A stretch of 64,000 nt of DNA from Cliona cf. orientalis (Eukaryota; Porifera; Demospongiae; Clionaida; Clionaidae): contig OZ005690.1 in NCBI GenBank assembly GCA_963930775.1, forward strand, positions 2,154,225 to 2,218,224, given 5' to 3'. Positions 29,846 to 42,382 of the stretch are shown in pieces. Each line of letters opens with the position of its first letter. Position 1 is the stretch's first letter. The translations under genes and the position numbers were made by a program. The notes under the pieces were generated by a model. That model made no database searches. It was given only the letters and a program-made list of their open reading frames with translations, and had not been told where the DNA came from.

Positions 29846-30262
29846 TATTAATTTAATCCAAGCTATCCTTCAAACAAACTCTCCCCATTACCATAATAAT
29901 TAATGATAAGTATGTGCTCATAGGGCTTACTTGGGCCAGTGCTCATTCTGTTTGTCATGGACTAGCTATGTCAATCATGTTTATTTGCATAATATTATGA
30001 TTTTTTCTAGGGGTTATGACTCTGTATGCGCATGGTGTGCGTATACACATACATGTGCATAACTATAGCAGTTGAGCTTTGCCATATTTCTCTAGTTTCT
30101 GTATTGTAATGTTTTAGAGATGCTACTTGTTGAGCTCAAAAACTCCAGAAGATTTTTTAAAATTTACCTAATATTATGCCACTTGTCGAGAGGTGAATAG
30201 TGAGGTACTGTTTATTATAATAATATTATAATTAGCTATCTTTGTTGTGACAGCTAAATATG

Positions 30263-30480
30263 CAGTGGCGTGTCCAGAATTTGAAGGAGGGAGGTGCTAA
30301 ATTTTAGGCCACAGCGCCCAAAACGTTGCTTACAAAGCGAATTTTAAGTTCATTGTTGGTTCTGGCTACCAGTTGTTGATTATCAGCATAAAGAGTTGCC
30401 ACTGAGCTATGATCTGGTTGTTGTGCCAGAGCTGAGGGGGGTGCTCGAGCACCCGGAGCCCCCCCTTGGACACGCCACTG
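30263..30480. mobile_element. MITE with CAGTGGCGTGTCCA ends (hAT-like)
   Basis: CAGTGGCGTGTCCAGA at the left and TTGGACACGCCACTG at the right. ATATG is found on both outer sides, a possible short duplication. 218 bp. Confidence 0.65.
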
Positions 30481-31300
30481 ATATGTTTCATACAATTGCA
30501 AGTGTGAACTAGCTATAATAAACTCGAGGACAGGTGTTAGCAACAGCAAGAAAGTATAGTGATCATTACTCATGTATAAACCAGTGCCCCCCTCCTCTGT
30601 ATGCAACTCTGACCCCTTAGAAACGAGCCAGGCTTCCCCTTCAGAATACCAGTATGTAAGTTTAGGTAAATAGCATATACTAATAGGCCATATTCACAAT
30701 AACATTCTATTATCTCCACTAGTATATCACAGGGAGAATGGCACTGTTGGTATGCTAGTAAGATAGAGCTATCAGGAATTATATATGGCTGAGGACTCAT
30801 ACCCCCCCAGTAATAGAAAATAAACAAGGAGGAGCTAGAGGGTCTGGCTGGTGTACTACTAAAGTATCCACAAAGAGAGGGAAGGGGTACGTGGTGAATG
30901 AAGCTGGCCAACAGCAGTACTTGATCTATACTTTCCTGAGGCTCCAGCTCAATTCAGGATCACGCAGTGTGTGCAATGGAGTTAGTGATTGTGTATGTGA
31001 AGCTCAGGGTGGTCTCCACCACAGATGGAGTGATGCAGCCCTAGCGGTGCACATAATTAGTCTGTTTGGGTTAACACCTTCCTTATAAGGAAAGTGTGAA
31101 TGTCACTATGTACACACCTGTCCACTGCTGCATAAAAGTTACTGCTTTGAGTTTGCAAAGCTCACTGGTAACCTATTATATGCTCCAATCTCATCATACT
31201 CTTAAACACATTCCCCAAATTTATATGACATACAATGTACTCAGACAGCATTCACTCTCAAACTCAGAGCTTCAAAGGTCACACTCTATTGTAATACCCT
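30481..31300. other. No gene confirmed
   Basis: A minus-strand frame at 30911-30570 (113 codons) and a plus frame at 30891-31088 have no recognisable motif. Confidence 0.3.
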
Positions 31301-31304
31301 AATC

Positions 31305-31900
31305 ACATCACACATACCCTAATCACATAGCACTTAAAAACAACTCATACATACCCTAATCACTTCACACATACATAATATTATCATATCATACCCTAAT
31401 CACATCACACTCTCAAATAATTAACTAGTATACATATAATAGTTATCTGCCAGTAATTGGGGTGCATGAGATGCATGGTCGAATGTACCACAATTACTGG
31501 CAGAATGCATCTCATGCACCCCAATTACTGGCAGATAACTATTTTATTGGTAGTTGACCTCTGTTCATCATTGGCCTACTTTATGATGATTCAACCCCTT
31601 CCCATAGCCGGCAAATTGCCTATAAAAACTTTGGTTGCTAAGCAACTATCAACAAATATCCATACACTCTAATACCTCCAAACTATTCATAAACATACCC
31701 AATTAAACTATCACTTCATTGACTCATACACATACCCATTCCATCATTGATCAATATAATAATAATACAATGTACCCTAATCACCTCAATCGCAATTGAG
31801 TATTATCAATCACATCACACATACTCATATATACCCTCATAATCCATAATACATACCTAGCCTAATAATCACATCAAATTAATACCCTAATATCATACAG
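31305..31900 (+). repeat. Degenerate TACCCTAATCACATCACACA repeats
   Basis: Imperfect units recur at 31305-31420 and 31770-31890, split by the palindromic repeat at 31440-31660. Confidence 0.6.
31440..31660 (+). repeat. Palindrome-headed interspersed repeat
   Basis: AGTTATCTGCCAGTAATTGG is mirrored within 100 bp (CCAATTACTGGCAGATAACT). The 3' part matches 14030-14205. Confidence 0.7.
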
Positions 31901-32900
31901 CTCAAACACATAATTGCCAAGGTAAATAGTGGCAGAATATTCTCCAATACAGAGATTAGAGTCTCAAACAGGTTCATGTTAGTGTACACAGTGACACTGT
32001 GCTCAATATAAAAGAATTAATAGGTACTAATTAAATTCCTATGTCAAGGTCAGTTATATGGCAGCCATTGTCTTGTATTGGCCTGCCTGCCATATAACTA
32101 TAACTTATTGTATCCCCTCACACACTCATTGACAAGTAACATAACACCACATACCCACTTAGATACATAATACCACATACAATCTCCATAATAATAGTTA
32201 TTATTATTATGGACTATACAGTACACAGTACGTAGTTGACCATCGCCTAGCAACAGAAGTTCTTATAGGCAAATTACTGGATACCAGAGGGGTATTGGTG
32301 ATCATAGGGTAGCATAGGTGGCGGAACCAGGGGGGGCATCAGGGGCATGTGCCCCCCTTGCATGATAGTCCTTTAATAGATCCCTATTGTGGTAGACATG
32401 TGACACATCCACTGCGTCTCTCCCCCCGTCATCCTCTGCCACTGGGTAGGCCAATGATGAGAGGAGTCATGAGAAACTTAACTAGTACGTTGTATGCAAG
32501 ACCTTACCTGGGGTGTATTCGATCATGCATCTTGTGCACCCCAATTAAGGTCTTGTATAGCTTACAATCCACCAGTCATGCTGTTCTATATTATTGTAAT
32601 ATACTTAATGCATTAATTCTCTTGGCTGTGCCACGGACACATTCAATTCTTCAATAGTAATCCCCTACCGTTTTTGCAGTGGTTCCCTTCAAGCACAGTA
32701 TCAATTACCTTATTGTTTCTGCTAATTAAAGGGTAATACCCCAGACATCATCCATTTAGCAGCTCCCTATCGACACTACCTCTCAGTGCCCTATGGACAC
32801 TGTAATGTCAATTCAAAAATGCTTGAGATAATAATCATATTATTATGGAATAAAATAATAGCCATCATTGCTAATTTCACCTGTGAAGGAAGTATATTAA
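31901..32900. other. Repeat-like, no gene
   Basis: 32225-32280 holds a reverse fragment of the 14030/31490 repeat (GTAGTTGACC, TTATAGGCAAATTAC). Confidence 0.4.
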
Positions 32901-32904
32901 TATT

Positions 32905-33240
32905 ATTATAATTAGTCCGGAAGGTATCCAGTGTATTCATTATGACGTCTTGGGGGTTCAATTAATTATAAGTTGTCATCAGGGTACAATTAATGTACCC
33001 ATAATTAGTCCAGAGGGTACCCAGTGTAGTCATTATGACGTCTTGGGGGGGGGGGGGGAAGTGGCTTTAATTAAGTTGTCATAAGGGTAAATGTATAATA
33101 TATACCCATAATTAGTCCGGAGGGTACCCAGTGTATTCATAATGACGTCTTGAGGGGTGAAGTGGCTTCAATTAAATTGTCATCAGGGTAAGTGTGCCCA
33201 TAAATTAGTCTTGAGGGTGTTTAGGTGGTTTTAATTATTG
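32905..33240 (+). repeat. Tandem repeat, about 100 bp per unit, 3-4 units
   Basis: Units carry ATAATTAGTCCGGAGGGTAC, CCAGTGTATTCATTATGACG, TCTTGGGGGG and AAGTTGTCATCAGGGTA. There is a G-run at about 33042-33057 in unit 2. The array ends at the GGGCTATTCC-type inverted end (33260-33303). Confidence 0.75.
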
Positions 33241-33303
33241 TCATGGGGGGAAACGTGATAGTGTTCTTCCATGGGGGTGTATCTTTATTAACTGGAATAG
33301 CCC

Positions 33304-33659
33304 ATTATGCATACTGGCCTTGTGCTTTCTGCTCATACGCATAAAATTGAATATTATGGCTGGTAAAGGTCGTCAATAATGCTAATGGCACAGGTTCGGC
33401 AGATTGCGCAATGTGCGCGCGGGGTATGTGCTCTATAGAGCTCTAGTTAATGATCTGTTACAGTAACCATGGCGAATACAGAGGAGGGTGAATTATTACT
33501 AATGACCCGTTGAATACTTATGCTAATGATGAATGATCTAGAGATATTATAGGCATGAAACTGAGATAACCGCCTGTTATGGTTAGAATAATGATTCATT
33601 TTTTGCAGTGATATATATATATATATGTACATGTATATATTATAATAGCTATTACTATT
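33304..33659. other. No gene seen
   Basis: GGTAAAGGTCGTCAATAATG at 33362 carries the recurrent 14-mer. A short ATAT run lies at 33611-33625. Confidence 0.4.
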
Positions 33660-34455
33660 GTACTATTGATTAAATGTCCACTGTGTTTTTCTGTAAACAT
33701 CCACTACTTTCGTAAATTCCTGCAACATCACTAACTTAATATGTCTGCCACTAAAAATTTTGTCACAAACTGTATAAATATCTGTTCATGTTCGTGTTTG
33801 CATGGGGTACACAACCTATGGGGATGACATTAGTAGTATTACTTGATTTTAATGTCCACTGTGTTTTTTTTTGTTTTTTTTGTAAACATCCACTACTTTC
33901 GTAAATTCCTGCAATATCACTAAATGTCTGCCACTACAGAATTTTGTCATAAACTATGTTACAGTAAATATCTGTTTCAATTTACACAATGTCTACTAGT
34001 GAGATTTACATAAATATCTACTACTTTCATTAATCCCCACATGTACAGTTGTAACATCTCTAAATAATATTCCACTGTGATTTACGTAAATATCCACTAT
34101 ACTTTTATAAATCCCCAGACTTTTTCTAAATGCCTGCAATAATGAATTTTGACACAAAATTAATGGCACCCCACTTCATTCTAGCATGTAACCACAACCT
34201 AGAGCTTGCACGATAATAATCATGTTACAAAATTAGCTAATGGATACCATGCGGGCTGAGTCATGTGCTGTCTAGTCAATGTACATGCCTACAGTCAAGT
34301 GTATTGCACTGGGGGTCCCCATTTTCATAAGAGGGTCCCCAAAATCCTGTGAAAATGGGGACCCAAAAGGTCCCTAAAATATTATGAAAATAGGGTCCCG
34401 GGTCCCCATTTTTCTATGAAAGTGGGGACCCTATTTTCATATGAAACCGGTAATA
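33660..34455. repeat. Repeat block D/E, second arm
   Basis: Inverted counterpart of 24177-25060, including an internal direct duplication of AATGTCCACTGTGTTTTT..CATCCACTACTTTCG (33672 and 33852) and the GGGGTCCCC-rich end 34310-34445. Confidence 0.65.
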
Positions 34456-34468
34456 TGATATCCATATT

Positions 34469-34896
34469 GGGCTATTCCATTTAATATCCATACACCCCCT
34501 ATGGATGACTAGTAAGGAAAATTTAACCCCTGGACATGATTAACTAGCTACCATCCCCCCTAGACAGTCGTTAATTAGGTCACTTTTCCCCCAAGACATA
34601 ATTAAAAACATTACTACTCCCCCTGGATTATTAATCAAATCAAGTGTTGTTCCTCCTGGACACAAATTAATGCGTTAATTTATGGAAGGGAAATCACCTT
34701 AAGGAGCAAAGTGCCCCCCTGGACACCACAATTAGTGATGATTTCACCCCTAGACATAATTAAATTTGACCAAAATACCCCCCTTCCCTTCATTAAAATC
34801 AGTGTTTTACCCCCCTGGACAAGCCTCAAAATATCCCCCTGGACATTCGTTAGCAGTCATCCATAGGGGGTGTATGCTCATTAAATGGAAGAGCCC
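34469..34896. repeat. Foldback element with GGGCTATTCCATTTAAT ends
   Basis: GGGCTATTCCATTTAATATC and CACCCCCTATGGATGACT are mirrored by AGTCATCCATAGGGGGTGTA and ATTAAATGGAAGAGCCC. The interior has recurrent 'CCCCCTGGACA..ATTAA' words. Confidence 0.7.
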
Positions 34897-35580
34897 ATTC
34901 TTGGTTAAGGTTACGGTATAGTGTTCCACCCACGCATGGTCAAAGTTCACATGAATAATAAATGAGACAGTTATATTCCAGTTTATGTCCAAGTTCTTTG
35001 CACAGTCAAGGCACAGGTAAGTATATAGCTCTCCTGATGCCTGCCCCATAGTCCACAAAAACGAAAAGCAAACCTGCCACTGTACGTCTGTCTGCAAGCG
35101 CGGGTAAGTTTTGCAATTTCCTGCGTCAGTTTTTAACAGCCTCTATGTAATGATATACAAGCAAAACGATAGCTTACAAGTCTCTACAGAGCCAAGTATA
35201 GCGTTTGAACTCTATCGAGTTACACAAACAGAAAGCGAACATAAAAACTTACTGCTCAGCTGCCATGTGACTCACTTAATGGTGGCCCTCCAGGACAAAA
35301 CCTTGTCTGACGACTCGCCATCCTAGAGTTTTCGAAAAAGCGCTATACCTGGCCCTGCTCCGATCGATGGACTAGTGTGAACAACAGCAAAGTCAGTTCG
35401 TTCGAGTCTCTGGTCTTCAAAATTTGACGCAGGAACTTGGACTTTGTTTGCATCTGGAAAATGGTCGACGTTCGTTCGCATTGTTACGACGCAAATGCAA
35501 TCTAACGCAAATGCGATCTATCAACACTTAAAAAAATTCGACAGGGAAAAAAAAGAAAAAAAAGTCAAAGTGTACGGCAA
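34897..35580. other. No gene confirmed
   Basis: A minus frame at 35097-34807 (96 codons) and a plus donor-like word (CGCGGGTAAGT at 35100) were seen; neither gives a recognisable protein. Confidence 0.3.
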
Positions 35581-35652
35581 GATTCGAACCCGCTCTATAG
35601 CTACCGTCCCATACATAAGAGCCCAACCACTCGGCCTCCACCGTTGTTGCTG
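35581..35652 (-). repeat. tRNA-like sequence (SINE head or tRNA pseudogene)
   Basis: On the minus strand GGCCGAGTGGTTGGGC resembles an A box and GGGTTCGAATC is a good B box, about 35 nt apart, with a pairable T arm. The acceptor stem does not close, so it is not called a functional tRNA. A pyrimidine-rich run follows. Confidence 0.5.
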
Positions 35653-35704
35653 CTGGCAGCCGTTATTTCAACTATTTTATAGATAAACCCTACACAACCC
35701 TCAA

Positions 35705-37195
35705 AGTTACATTTTGTAAACTTGCAGTTTTTCAATTTTGCACTTTTTCAAACATGCAGTTTGTCAATCAGGCACTTTTGCAAACTTGCTGTTTATCAAT
35801 TCGCATTCAGTACCCCAACAGTAAGGGACGTGCAGTAAGATAACCATACCCAATTTCGCAGCCTTGGTGGTTCCGAAGGGCCATTCCATACCATAACATA
35901 GACGGAAGGGGGAGGGGGAGGGCCATGGCCCCCCACTTTTCAAGGCTGACACACCCACTTTTTGCCTTGTTAATTTTACCCGTCTGCAATAGCCTTTTAT
36001 CATTAAATTTTCTGAGTCAAATATTATGCTAGTTTCATTGTTCCTCGCCTTGAAATCGACTGTTTTTTGCCCGTTGTCCATCGTTGTTTCTTCATTTTCA
36101 TGGACGGGTTATCGCTAACTAGTGGGCGTGGCTTAAAATTTTGCGCGCGCGCGCAAAGCGCGTGGATCATCTGCCCCCTCATATTCAATATGCTATGCTT
36201 CCGCCGCCTATGCATAACATTTCAAAGTTGAATTTTGCTACTTTTCAATCTTGTACTTTTGCAAACTTGTATTTTTTCAATGTTGCATTTTTGCAAACAT
36301 GCAGTTTACCAACATTGCACTCTTGCAAACCTTCATTTTTGATAACCTAAATCCGATCAGCTAAGACTCAGTAAAAAAATGTATAGGAGATGCACATGCA
36401 TTGTACAAACCTACAGTGGCTCAGAAGCCAGAAGGGCCATCCATCTTGTAATTGCAAGACTAGTTTCAAACTTACGGTTAATTGTAGCTATTTTGTAAAA
36501 CTGAATTTTTTTCAATTTTGTACTTTTGCAAAGTTGTATTTTTTCAATCTTGCACTTTTGAAAACATACAGTTTGCCAAACTAAATCTAAGAGAAGGTGA
36601 ATATTGTGAAGTGTAGCTATGTCTGGCCCATGAGATTCCCTACACACGTACACACACACACACATATGCACACAATGCATAAGTTGGCTATAATTATTGA
36701 TAACCTTATTGCGATGACATACAAGCTCACACCCCCTAATATCATCAAGGCTGCATGCATCAACATCAAGGCCAACTTGCACTATTAGTCTTGTATCAAT
36801 AATTATTATGACATCATTGATTCCCATTTCAAGTTGATAAACCGATAATGGATTTCTTTGCTTCTATACGGACTGATAGCAACTGAGAGTGATGTCACTT
36901 CTATTAATAGATGTGACTATAATGGTGGTGCTATATGACATTGTAGTGTGCGCCACGGTTAATAATATAATAATATGATGTGCATCTCTTGTGCATACAC
37001 ATCATAGTTTTAATTTCACTAGATCTTATTGCACGTCCCTATACTGTTGGGGTACTGAATAAAAATTGATAAACAGCAAGTTTGCAAAAGTACCTGATTG
37101 ACAAACTGCATGTTTACAAAAGTGCAAAATTGAAAAAATGCAAGTTTACAAAATGCAACTTTGAAAAATTGCAAAGATGGATGGCCCTTCTGGGC
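35705..37195. repeat. 1.5-kb foldback composed of about 20-bp TTTGCAAACTTGCA units
   Basis: Both arms (35705-35850 and 37020-37195) carry imperfect 'CTTTTGCAAACTTGCAGTTT' units in opposite orientation, next to the mirrored words TACCCCAACAGTA / TACTGTTGGGGTA. Further unit blocks lie inside (36220-36350, 36500-36580). Confidence 0.65.
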
Positions 37196-38090
37196 CACCG
37201 TACATTTGCATCGTTATACGCGTTCCCGACTAAACCGCATTAAAACATACGTAAATTGTGTCCATGCGCAATCATTTATAAATTGCATGTCGAATACTAT
37301 CCCGTAACCTTAAAGGTAACTACAATAAATAGATAATTATTATAAAATAATTGAAAGTAATCCCCAAACACACGAGTAACTATTTTTCAAGTTTTGTCAT
37401 TGATAAATACCGTTACTTTGTAGAATAAGTGTCAGTAGAGGTAGCTAACTGACTCCAGCCCTATACACCTTGACTGATTTGAATGTGTTGATAGCCAGCA
37501 AAACTCGACCCCAGTTTGCTAAGCTCCCTGTTGAAAGAGAAGAATCCATGAACATGCCAAAAGAGAAGGAAGCCACTTACTATTCTGAATTCAGAACGAA
37601 TTTGTCAAACAAATCACTCGTTTGCCTCGCAACAACGACCACTGCAAGGCTCCAAGATTCAGCTCTCAGATGCAAAATCTCAAAAGACAGCACAGCCACG
37701 GGTACAGTACGATATGCGATCTGGATGACCGTGACTCGTAGCTCCGACGATTGCACAATTGTGCACACCTAAATTTTTGACCAATGAGGCTCGTCTTAAA
37801 AGCAAAGCCGCACGGACTTTCACGCGGCGGCGCCGCGCGTGCATCAACTAGTCTCGTGCCCAGCCCCCTTAAGCTTCATGCACGCGCGAGAATGGCAAAA
37901 GGGTCGCACTTACGCGTCCGGTTGGAATGCAATAATTGGCAACTCAGGTATGCGTACAATAAAAACTAACCGCCACTTCCGTACCGCGTGCATAGACCGA
38001 TGTAATACAAATCATATAGAGAAATACACAGTGTACACGTATTGGTGAAAGTAAAATAAAAAAGAAAAACTTCAGTGTACGTATGGACGG
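37196..38090. other. No gene confirmed
   Basis: A plus frame at 37470-37772 (100 codons) has no recognisable motif. 37790-37910 is locally GC-rich. Confidence 0.35.
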
Positions 38091-38546
38091 GTTGCCTTAA
38101 TGTGATTCATGACATGAAAGTTCAAGCCACATAACCATGCGGCCATGATTAGGAAAATCAATACCGTCAAGGCTTGTTGCTATGGCAATGAATGTTTTTT
38201 AAGATAATGCTATTGATCCATGTAATCATCTCACCAACTTTGAGACTTGTCTGATCTATTGCTGATTTTATAAAAATCCTAGAAGTGAGCAATTTTCCCA
38301 TATGTTTGTATGGCAGTAGGGCAAAATGTGCCCTACCGCAATACAAACATATGGGAAAATTGCTCACTTCTAAGATTTTTATGAAATCAGCAATAGATCA
38401 GACAAATCTCAAACTTCAGTGTGATGATTACATGGGTCAATAGCATTATCTAAAAAAAAATCATTGCCATAACGACATGTCTTGAGGGTACTAATTTTTC
38501 TAATTTATGACCTTGCCATGCTAATCGTATTAAGGCAACCCGTCTA
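38091..38546. repeat. 456-bp foldback repeat
   Basis: GGACGGGTTGCCTTAAT at the left is mirrored by ATTAAGGCAACCCGTC at the right. The central 38240-38400 is an almost perfect hairpin around TAGGGCAAAATGTGCCCTA. Confidence 0.82.
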
Positions 38547-38586
38547 TACAGGGTTAGTTGCAAAAAATGTAGTTTCAGTGTTACAT

Positions 38587-38980
38587 TTAGCCAGAGAGCC
38601 GACTCTCTGCAATTCCTAGTTCGAGGCTGGCATTAGGTACTCGGTGAGATTTTGAGCGGCTGCCTCGAATGCACATCACTGCAGATCGCAGGAGGGAGAA
38701 GGAGAGGGTGCATCTCATCCAAGCCATAGTCTTGCTATACTCGATGTTCCTCTTCTCAGACAAATTGTCTGCCAGGCGCTTGTAGAATAGTGTGGCTTCC
38801 CGCCCCATACCGCCTGTGGTGGAAAACACAAGTGGAGTGAAAGAGCCATTTTCAACCTCACGGATTCTATCTCCATACTCTCTCTTCTTTGCTTGCTCAT
38901 GACGCCGGTACAGGCTTGAGATGCTGGAGTGACGATAGCTCTGTGCGTTTGGGTGGAAAACCCTTACATCGCATAGACCG
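38587..38980 (-). pseudogene. Retroelement protein C-terminal segment, 5' truncated
   Basis: The minus strand from about 38980 to the stop at 38587 is open for about 130 codons. It reads CDVRVFHPN, ISSLYRRHEQAKKREYGDR, FTPLVFSTTGGMGREA, FYKRLADNLSEKR and MRCTLSFSLLRSAVMCIRGS. I recall this block as the conserved C-terminal end of reverse-transcriptase-bearing retroelement proteins frequent in cnidarian and sponge genomes. Upstream of C-D-V-R-V the similarity stops, as in a 5'-truncated insertion. The frame is intact. The element class is not assigned with confidence. Confidence 0.55.
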
Positions 38981-39376
38981 ATTATCCCTAGACCGAGCGC
39001 ACGCGCGTACGTAACGGATCACGCATAATTAATTACATTCCACTAATGTCATGTGACCATGGTTCTGCAACCTGATTGGGCCGCAATATATGTACCAATC
39101 TTAGAGCAGCCGAACAATATGCATATTGCTGGGGATTTACTCCGTTTTCTTGGTTCTACAACGTTTTGAAGTTACTCACTACAGTTTGAGTGTGATAGGC
39201 CTCAACCCCTGGTAGAGGGAGGGCTTGGTGTAGCCTCGTAACCAGGACCTTCAAAAGGAGGATGAGGAAGGGCCGGGTACACATGCATGCGCATGCGCCG
39301 GGGGACCCCAGAAAAATGTGGGGGTAATCGGATACTATTGTATACTCTTCATTTATCGTCCATAGAACTGTACGTC
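38981..39376. other. No gene seen
   Basis: Presumed intergenic; GC-rich near 39260-39300. Confidence 0.4.
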
Positions 39377-40056
39377 ATGCAGAACCATCACTATGGTGAT
39401 ACGACCGGTCGCTATGGAGACCCCAGTGCATATGCGTGCAGTGTGTACCAGGCCCCTTCTCCTCGTCTTGAAAGCCTGGGAATGAGGCTAGGCTTAGTGC
39501 TACATGTAGCACAATGGTACTACAGCAGAGGTGTGCCATCACTTTATCTCCTGGTGTTCTATCACTGTATACACAACAAAGTTGATGGCGACCTGGAGCA
39601 TCTTCCTCCACCACTTCACATGCACTTGTGTATAACAATCTATAGCTGCCAAACTGATCCAGTTTATCAACAAACAGCATCATCACCCAGGGGTGTTCCA
39701 TTTATTCTATTGGCTACAACTTCATCTGGCTGGATCTGTTGTAAGTGGACATGTGAGTGGTGTATGTATGTGGCATGTACTTACATAGAATAATATTATT
39801 GTGCATGAACATGTAAACATAATTTATATAAAAAGGCATCACTTGTGCACATGTATGTACAAGTACACAATGTACGGTATGTACTTCCCTTACACTTAGT
39901 ATACATACATGTACATGTTTATTCTTCAGCTTCACAATCTTTTGCTTATTTTATCCAGGTGAGCATGAGGATGTCACACAGGCCGTCATCAGACCGAAAG
40001 TCATAGACACTCCCAACTGGCTGCCTCCTGAACCCCCTTTTGATTTGTGCCTGTGA
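39377..40056 (+). CDS. Candidate two-exon gene of unknown function
   Basis: Exon 39377-39740 (ATG, MQNHHYGDTTGRYGDPSAYA) ends at TGTT|GTAAGT. Exon 39959-40056 opens after TTGCTTATTTTATCCAG and reads EHEDVTQAVIRPKVIDTPNW then LPPEPPFDLCL to TGA. The phase is correct and the total is 153 codons. The acceptor, phase and proline-rich end support it. Against it, part of exon 1 (TCTTGAAAGCCTGGGAATGAGGCTA) looks like repeat, and no domain is recognised. The only plus-strand host gene candidate. Confidence 0.35.
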
Positions 40057-40485
40057 CTGTCATTCCTACTACTTTCTGAAGCTGGTAAGTACAGGGCTAG
40101 TATAATACACACAAAATGTACCTATCCACTTAAAGATCGTGCATGCAGCTTTTATTGTAGAATTTTTTCACAAATGCGAGGAAGGATTTAACCAAGGTCT
40201 TCTCGCCCAATCAGTGTATTATACACATATGCACATACATTGTAGGTACCCAGATGTACATGTACTCTCAGAGAATAATAGTATGTGCCTTGGTACCCCA
40301 ACAATGGGCTTTCCCTTCACATGTCGGCAAAGAAGACATGGCTATTGAACAATGTACAATTCAAGCTGATTCATCTATATGGCTGTGTTGCCATTAGGGT
40401 AGTACCTGACATTTGAACATGTTATTTAAGTACACCTTGTTACAATTCTTTTATCTTAGTGTGTGGTTAGCTTGGTGAAAATTAA

Positions 40486-40864
40486 ACACTAAGTAGAAAA
40501 AAAAAAAAGAAATAATTCGTGGAGGAACTGGGAGAACTTGGGGACATAATTTTTACATGGGCACGCAGAATGGGTCAAAATACGAAATTTGATGGTGGGG
40601 AATTTTTATTCACGCCTTAGAATTAAAGTTATGGCACTTTAAAGTATTCCCATATGTTTGCATAGGAAGCCATGCGTTTTGCAATGTTTTCCGCCCACGC
40701 GCTACGTGAGGGGCGGGGCCACGCGCGCACATAAACGTGACGACCTTTACCAACTATTTGACAAAATTGAAATTTAGGCTGCCTGCTTGCATTGTATGGT
40801 TCCACTATGCATCCAGCTCGATTATATGGTGGTTTTTGGACAATTTTTTTTTTCTGCTTAGTGT
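40486..40864 (+). mobile_element. TIR family U, copy 1
   Basis: ACACTAAGTAGAAAAAAA at the left, TTTTTTTCTGCTTAGTGT at the right. The interior has GGGCACGCAGAATGGGTCAA, CACGCCTTAGAATTAAAGTT, GCCCACGCGCTACGTGAGG and the reversed 14-mer TGACGACCTTTACC (40738). 379 bp, no ORF. Confidence 0.8.
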
Positions 40865-41223
40865 TCTGGTCTTGAAAAAGCAAATTTAAATGATTAAATA
40901 ATCTAATTCATGGGGGATTTGGGAGCACTTGGGGACATAATTTTTGCACCGGCACGCAGAATGGGTCGAAACTAGAGATTTGACCTGAAAGAATTTTGAT
41001 TCACGCCTTAGAATTAAAGTTGCGGTCCTTGAAAGTTTTCCCATATTTGTATAGGAAGCAATGTTTGCCCATAAAAAAAATTACGGGCGCGCGGCGTACG
41101 TTGACGACCCTTTACCAAACATTGTGCATATTGCTGTTTGGGTGCCTGCTTGCATTGTTTGGCTCTACTATGCATCCAGCTCGACTGTGTGGTGGTTTTC
41201 GGACCATTGTTTCTGCTTAGTGT
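40865..41223 (+). mobile_element. TIR family U, copy 2 (left end lost)
   Basis: The interior order matches copy 1 and the right end TTTCTGCTTAGTGT is present. It abuts copy 1. Confidence 0.7.
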
Positions 41224-41275
41224 GTGGTCCCCTTGATAAATAAAAAATAAAAATAAATAACTAAACACTAATTAA

Positions 41276-41664
41276 ACACTAAGTAGAAAAAAAGCATATT
41301 TAAATAATTAAATAATCTAATTCATGGGGGGTTTGGGAGCACTTGGGGGGACGATTTTTACATGGGCACGCAGAATGGGTCAAAATTAGAATTTTGATGG
41401 CGGGAAATTTTGATTCACACCTTACAATTAAAGTTATGGCCCTTTGAAGTTTTCCCATATGTTTGTATAGGAAGCCATGTATTTGCAATGTTTCCACCCA
41501 CGCGCTACGTGAGGGGCGGGGCTACGCGCGCACATAGACTTGACGACCTTGACCCGATTTGGTGTAAATTGAAGTATAGGTTGCCTGCTTGCATTGTATG
41601 GTTCCACTATGCATCCAGCTCAACTATGTCGTGGTTTCCAGACAATTTTTTTTCTGCTTAGTGT
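41276..41664 (+). mobile_element. TIR family U, copy 3
   Basis: ACACTAAGTAGAAAAAAA ... TTTTTTTTCTGCTTAGTGT, 389 bp, same interior. Confidence 0.8.
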
Positions 41665-41759
41665 TCTGGTCACCTTGATAAATAAATAAATAATAAGTAT
41701 TACACACTAAGTAGTTACACACTAAGATAAACTATTAAATAATTACACACTAAGTAATT

Positions 41760-42382
41760 ACAACCTAAGATAAAAGAATATGTGAGTGTGTAATGTAATG
41801 TAATTAATGTAATGTAATGTAAATAATTCATTCGAAGCACAGGAAAAGGTATTGTGCAATAATTTTTATATCAGCATGTAGAGTGGATAAAAAATAATAA
41901 TTGAATCGTCTCAGATTTTTGATTTTCACTTTCAATTTTGAAATATGAGTCGTAGTAGTTTCTGACCACTAAAGCATGCAGGAAATGACTTCTGTCCAGA
42001 TGGTGCAATGGTTAAGCTCAACCAGTGTCAAATGCGTACACTGGTTCGAATCCCACCCAGGGCCAATTTTTTTCCATCTTTTTTTTTCACTGCCAGTGAT
42101 ATCGATGCTGGGAAGGCAGTCTACATACACAAACAACATTCCATGGGCAATGCTCCTTGCGTTGCGTCTAGACTAGGGTGATAATTACGTATACAAGCCT
42201 CAAGTCACTCTCAGATATGTTATGCATTAGTATTATGACATTATAGTGGTAATCAATGTTTGCAACTTGAAAGTTTCTGCCATACCACATACCTGACCTA
42301 TTGTAGCAGACATATACGATAGAAAATGGTGACATACCGTTGACTAATTACTGCTTGATAAAATTCTTTTATCTTAGGTTGT
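41760..42382 (+). mobile_element. TIR family V, copy a, with tRNA-like core
   Basis: Left end CAACCTAAGATAAAAGAAT and right end ATTCTTTTATCTTAGGTTGT. Subterminal TAATGTAATG repeats are at the left. The tRNA-like segment 41993-42064 has TGGTGCAATGG (A box) and GGTTCGAATCC (perfect B box). This copy lacks about 9 nt between the boxes (GTGTCTGCC) present in the others. Confidence 0.8.

Noticed and set aside
30570-30911. 113-codon minus-strand ORF
   Set aside because: Overlaps a repeat-rich region; no domain or convincing exon borders.
31305-31420. Telomere-like repeats (ACCCTAA)
   Set aside because: The unit is TACCCTAATCACATCACACA, too long and irregular for telomeric repeats.
35581-35652. 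Functional tRNA-Ser/Leu gene on the minus strand
   Set aside because: The acceptor stem does not pair; treated as tRNA-derived repeat.
37470-37772. 100-codon plus-strand ORF
   Set aside because: No recognisable motif, no splice context, and opposite-strand frames are equally open.
41993-42064. Functional tRNA gene
   Set aside because: A and B boxes are good but the acceptor and T stems do not close, and the sequence is repeated four times within a TIR element.
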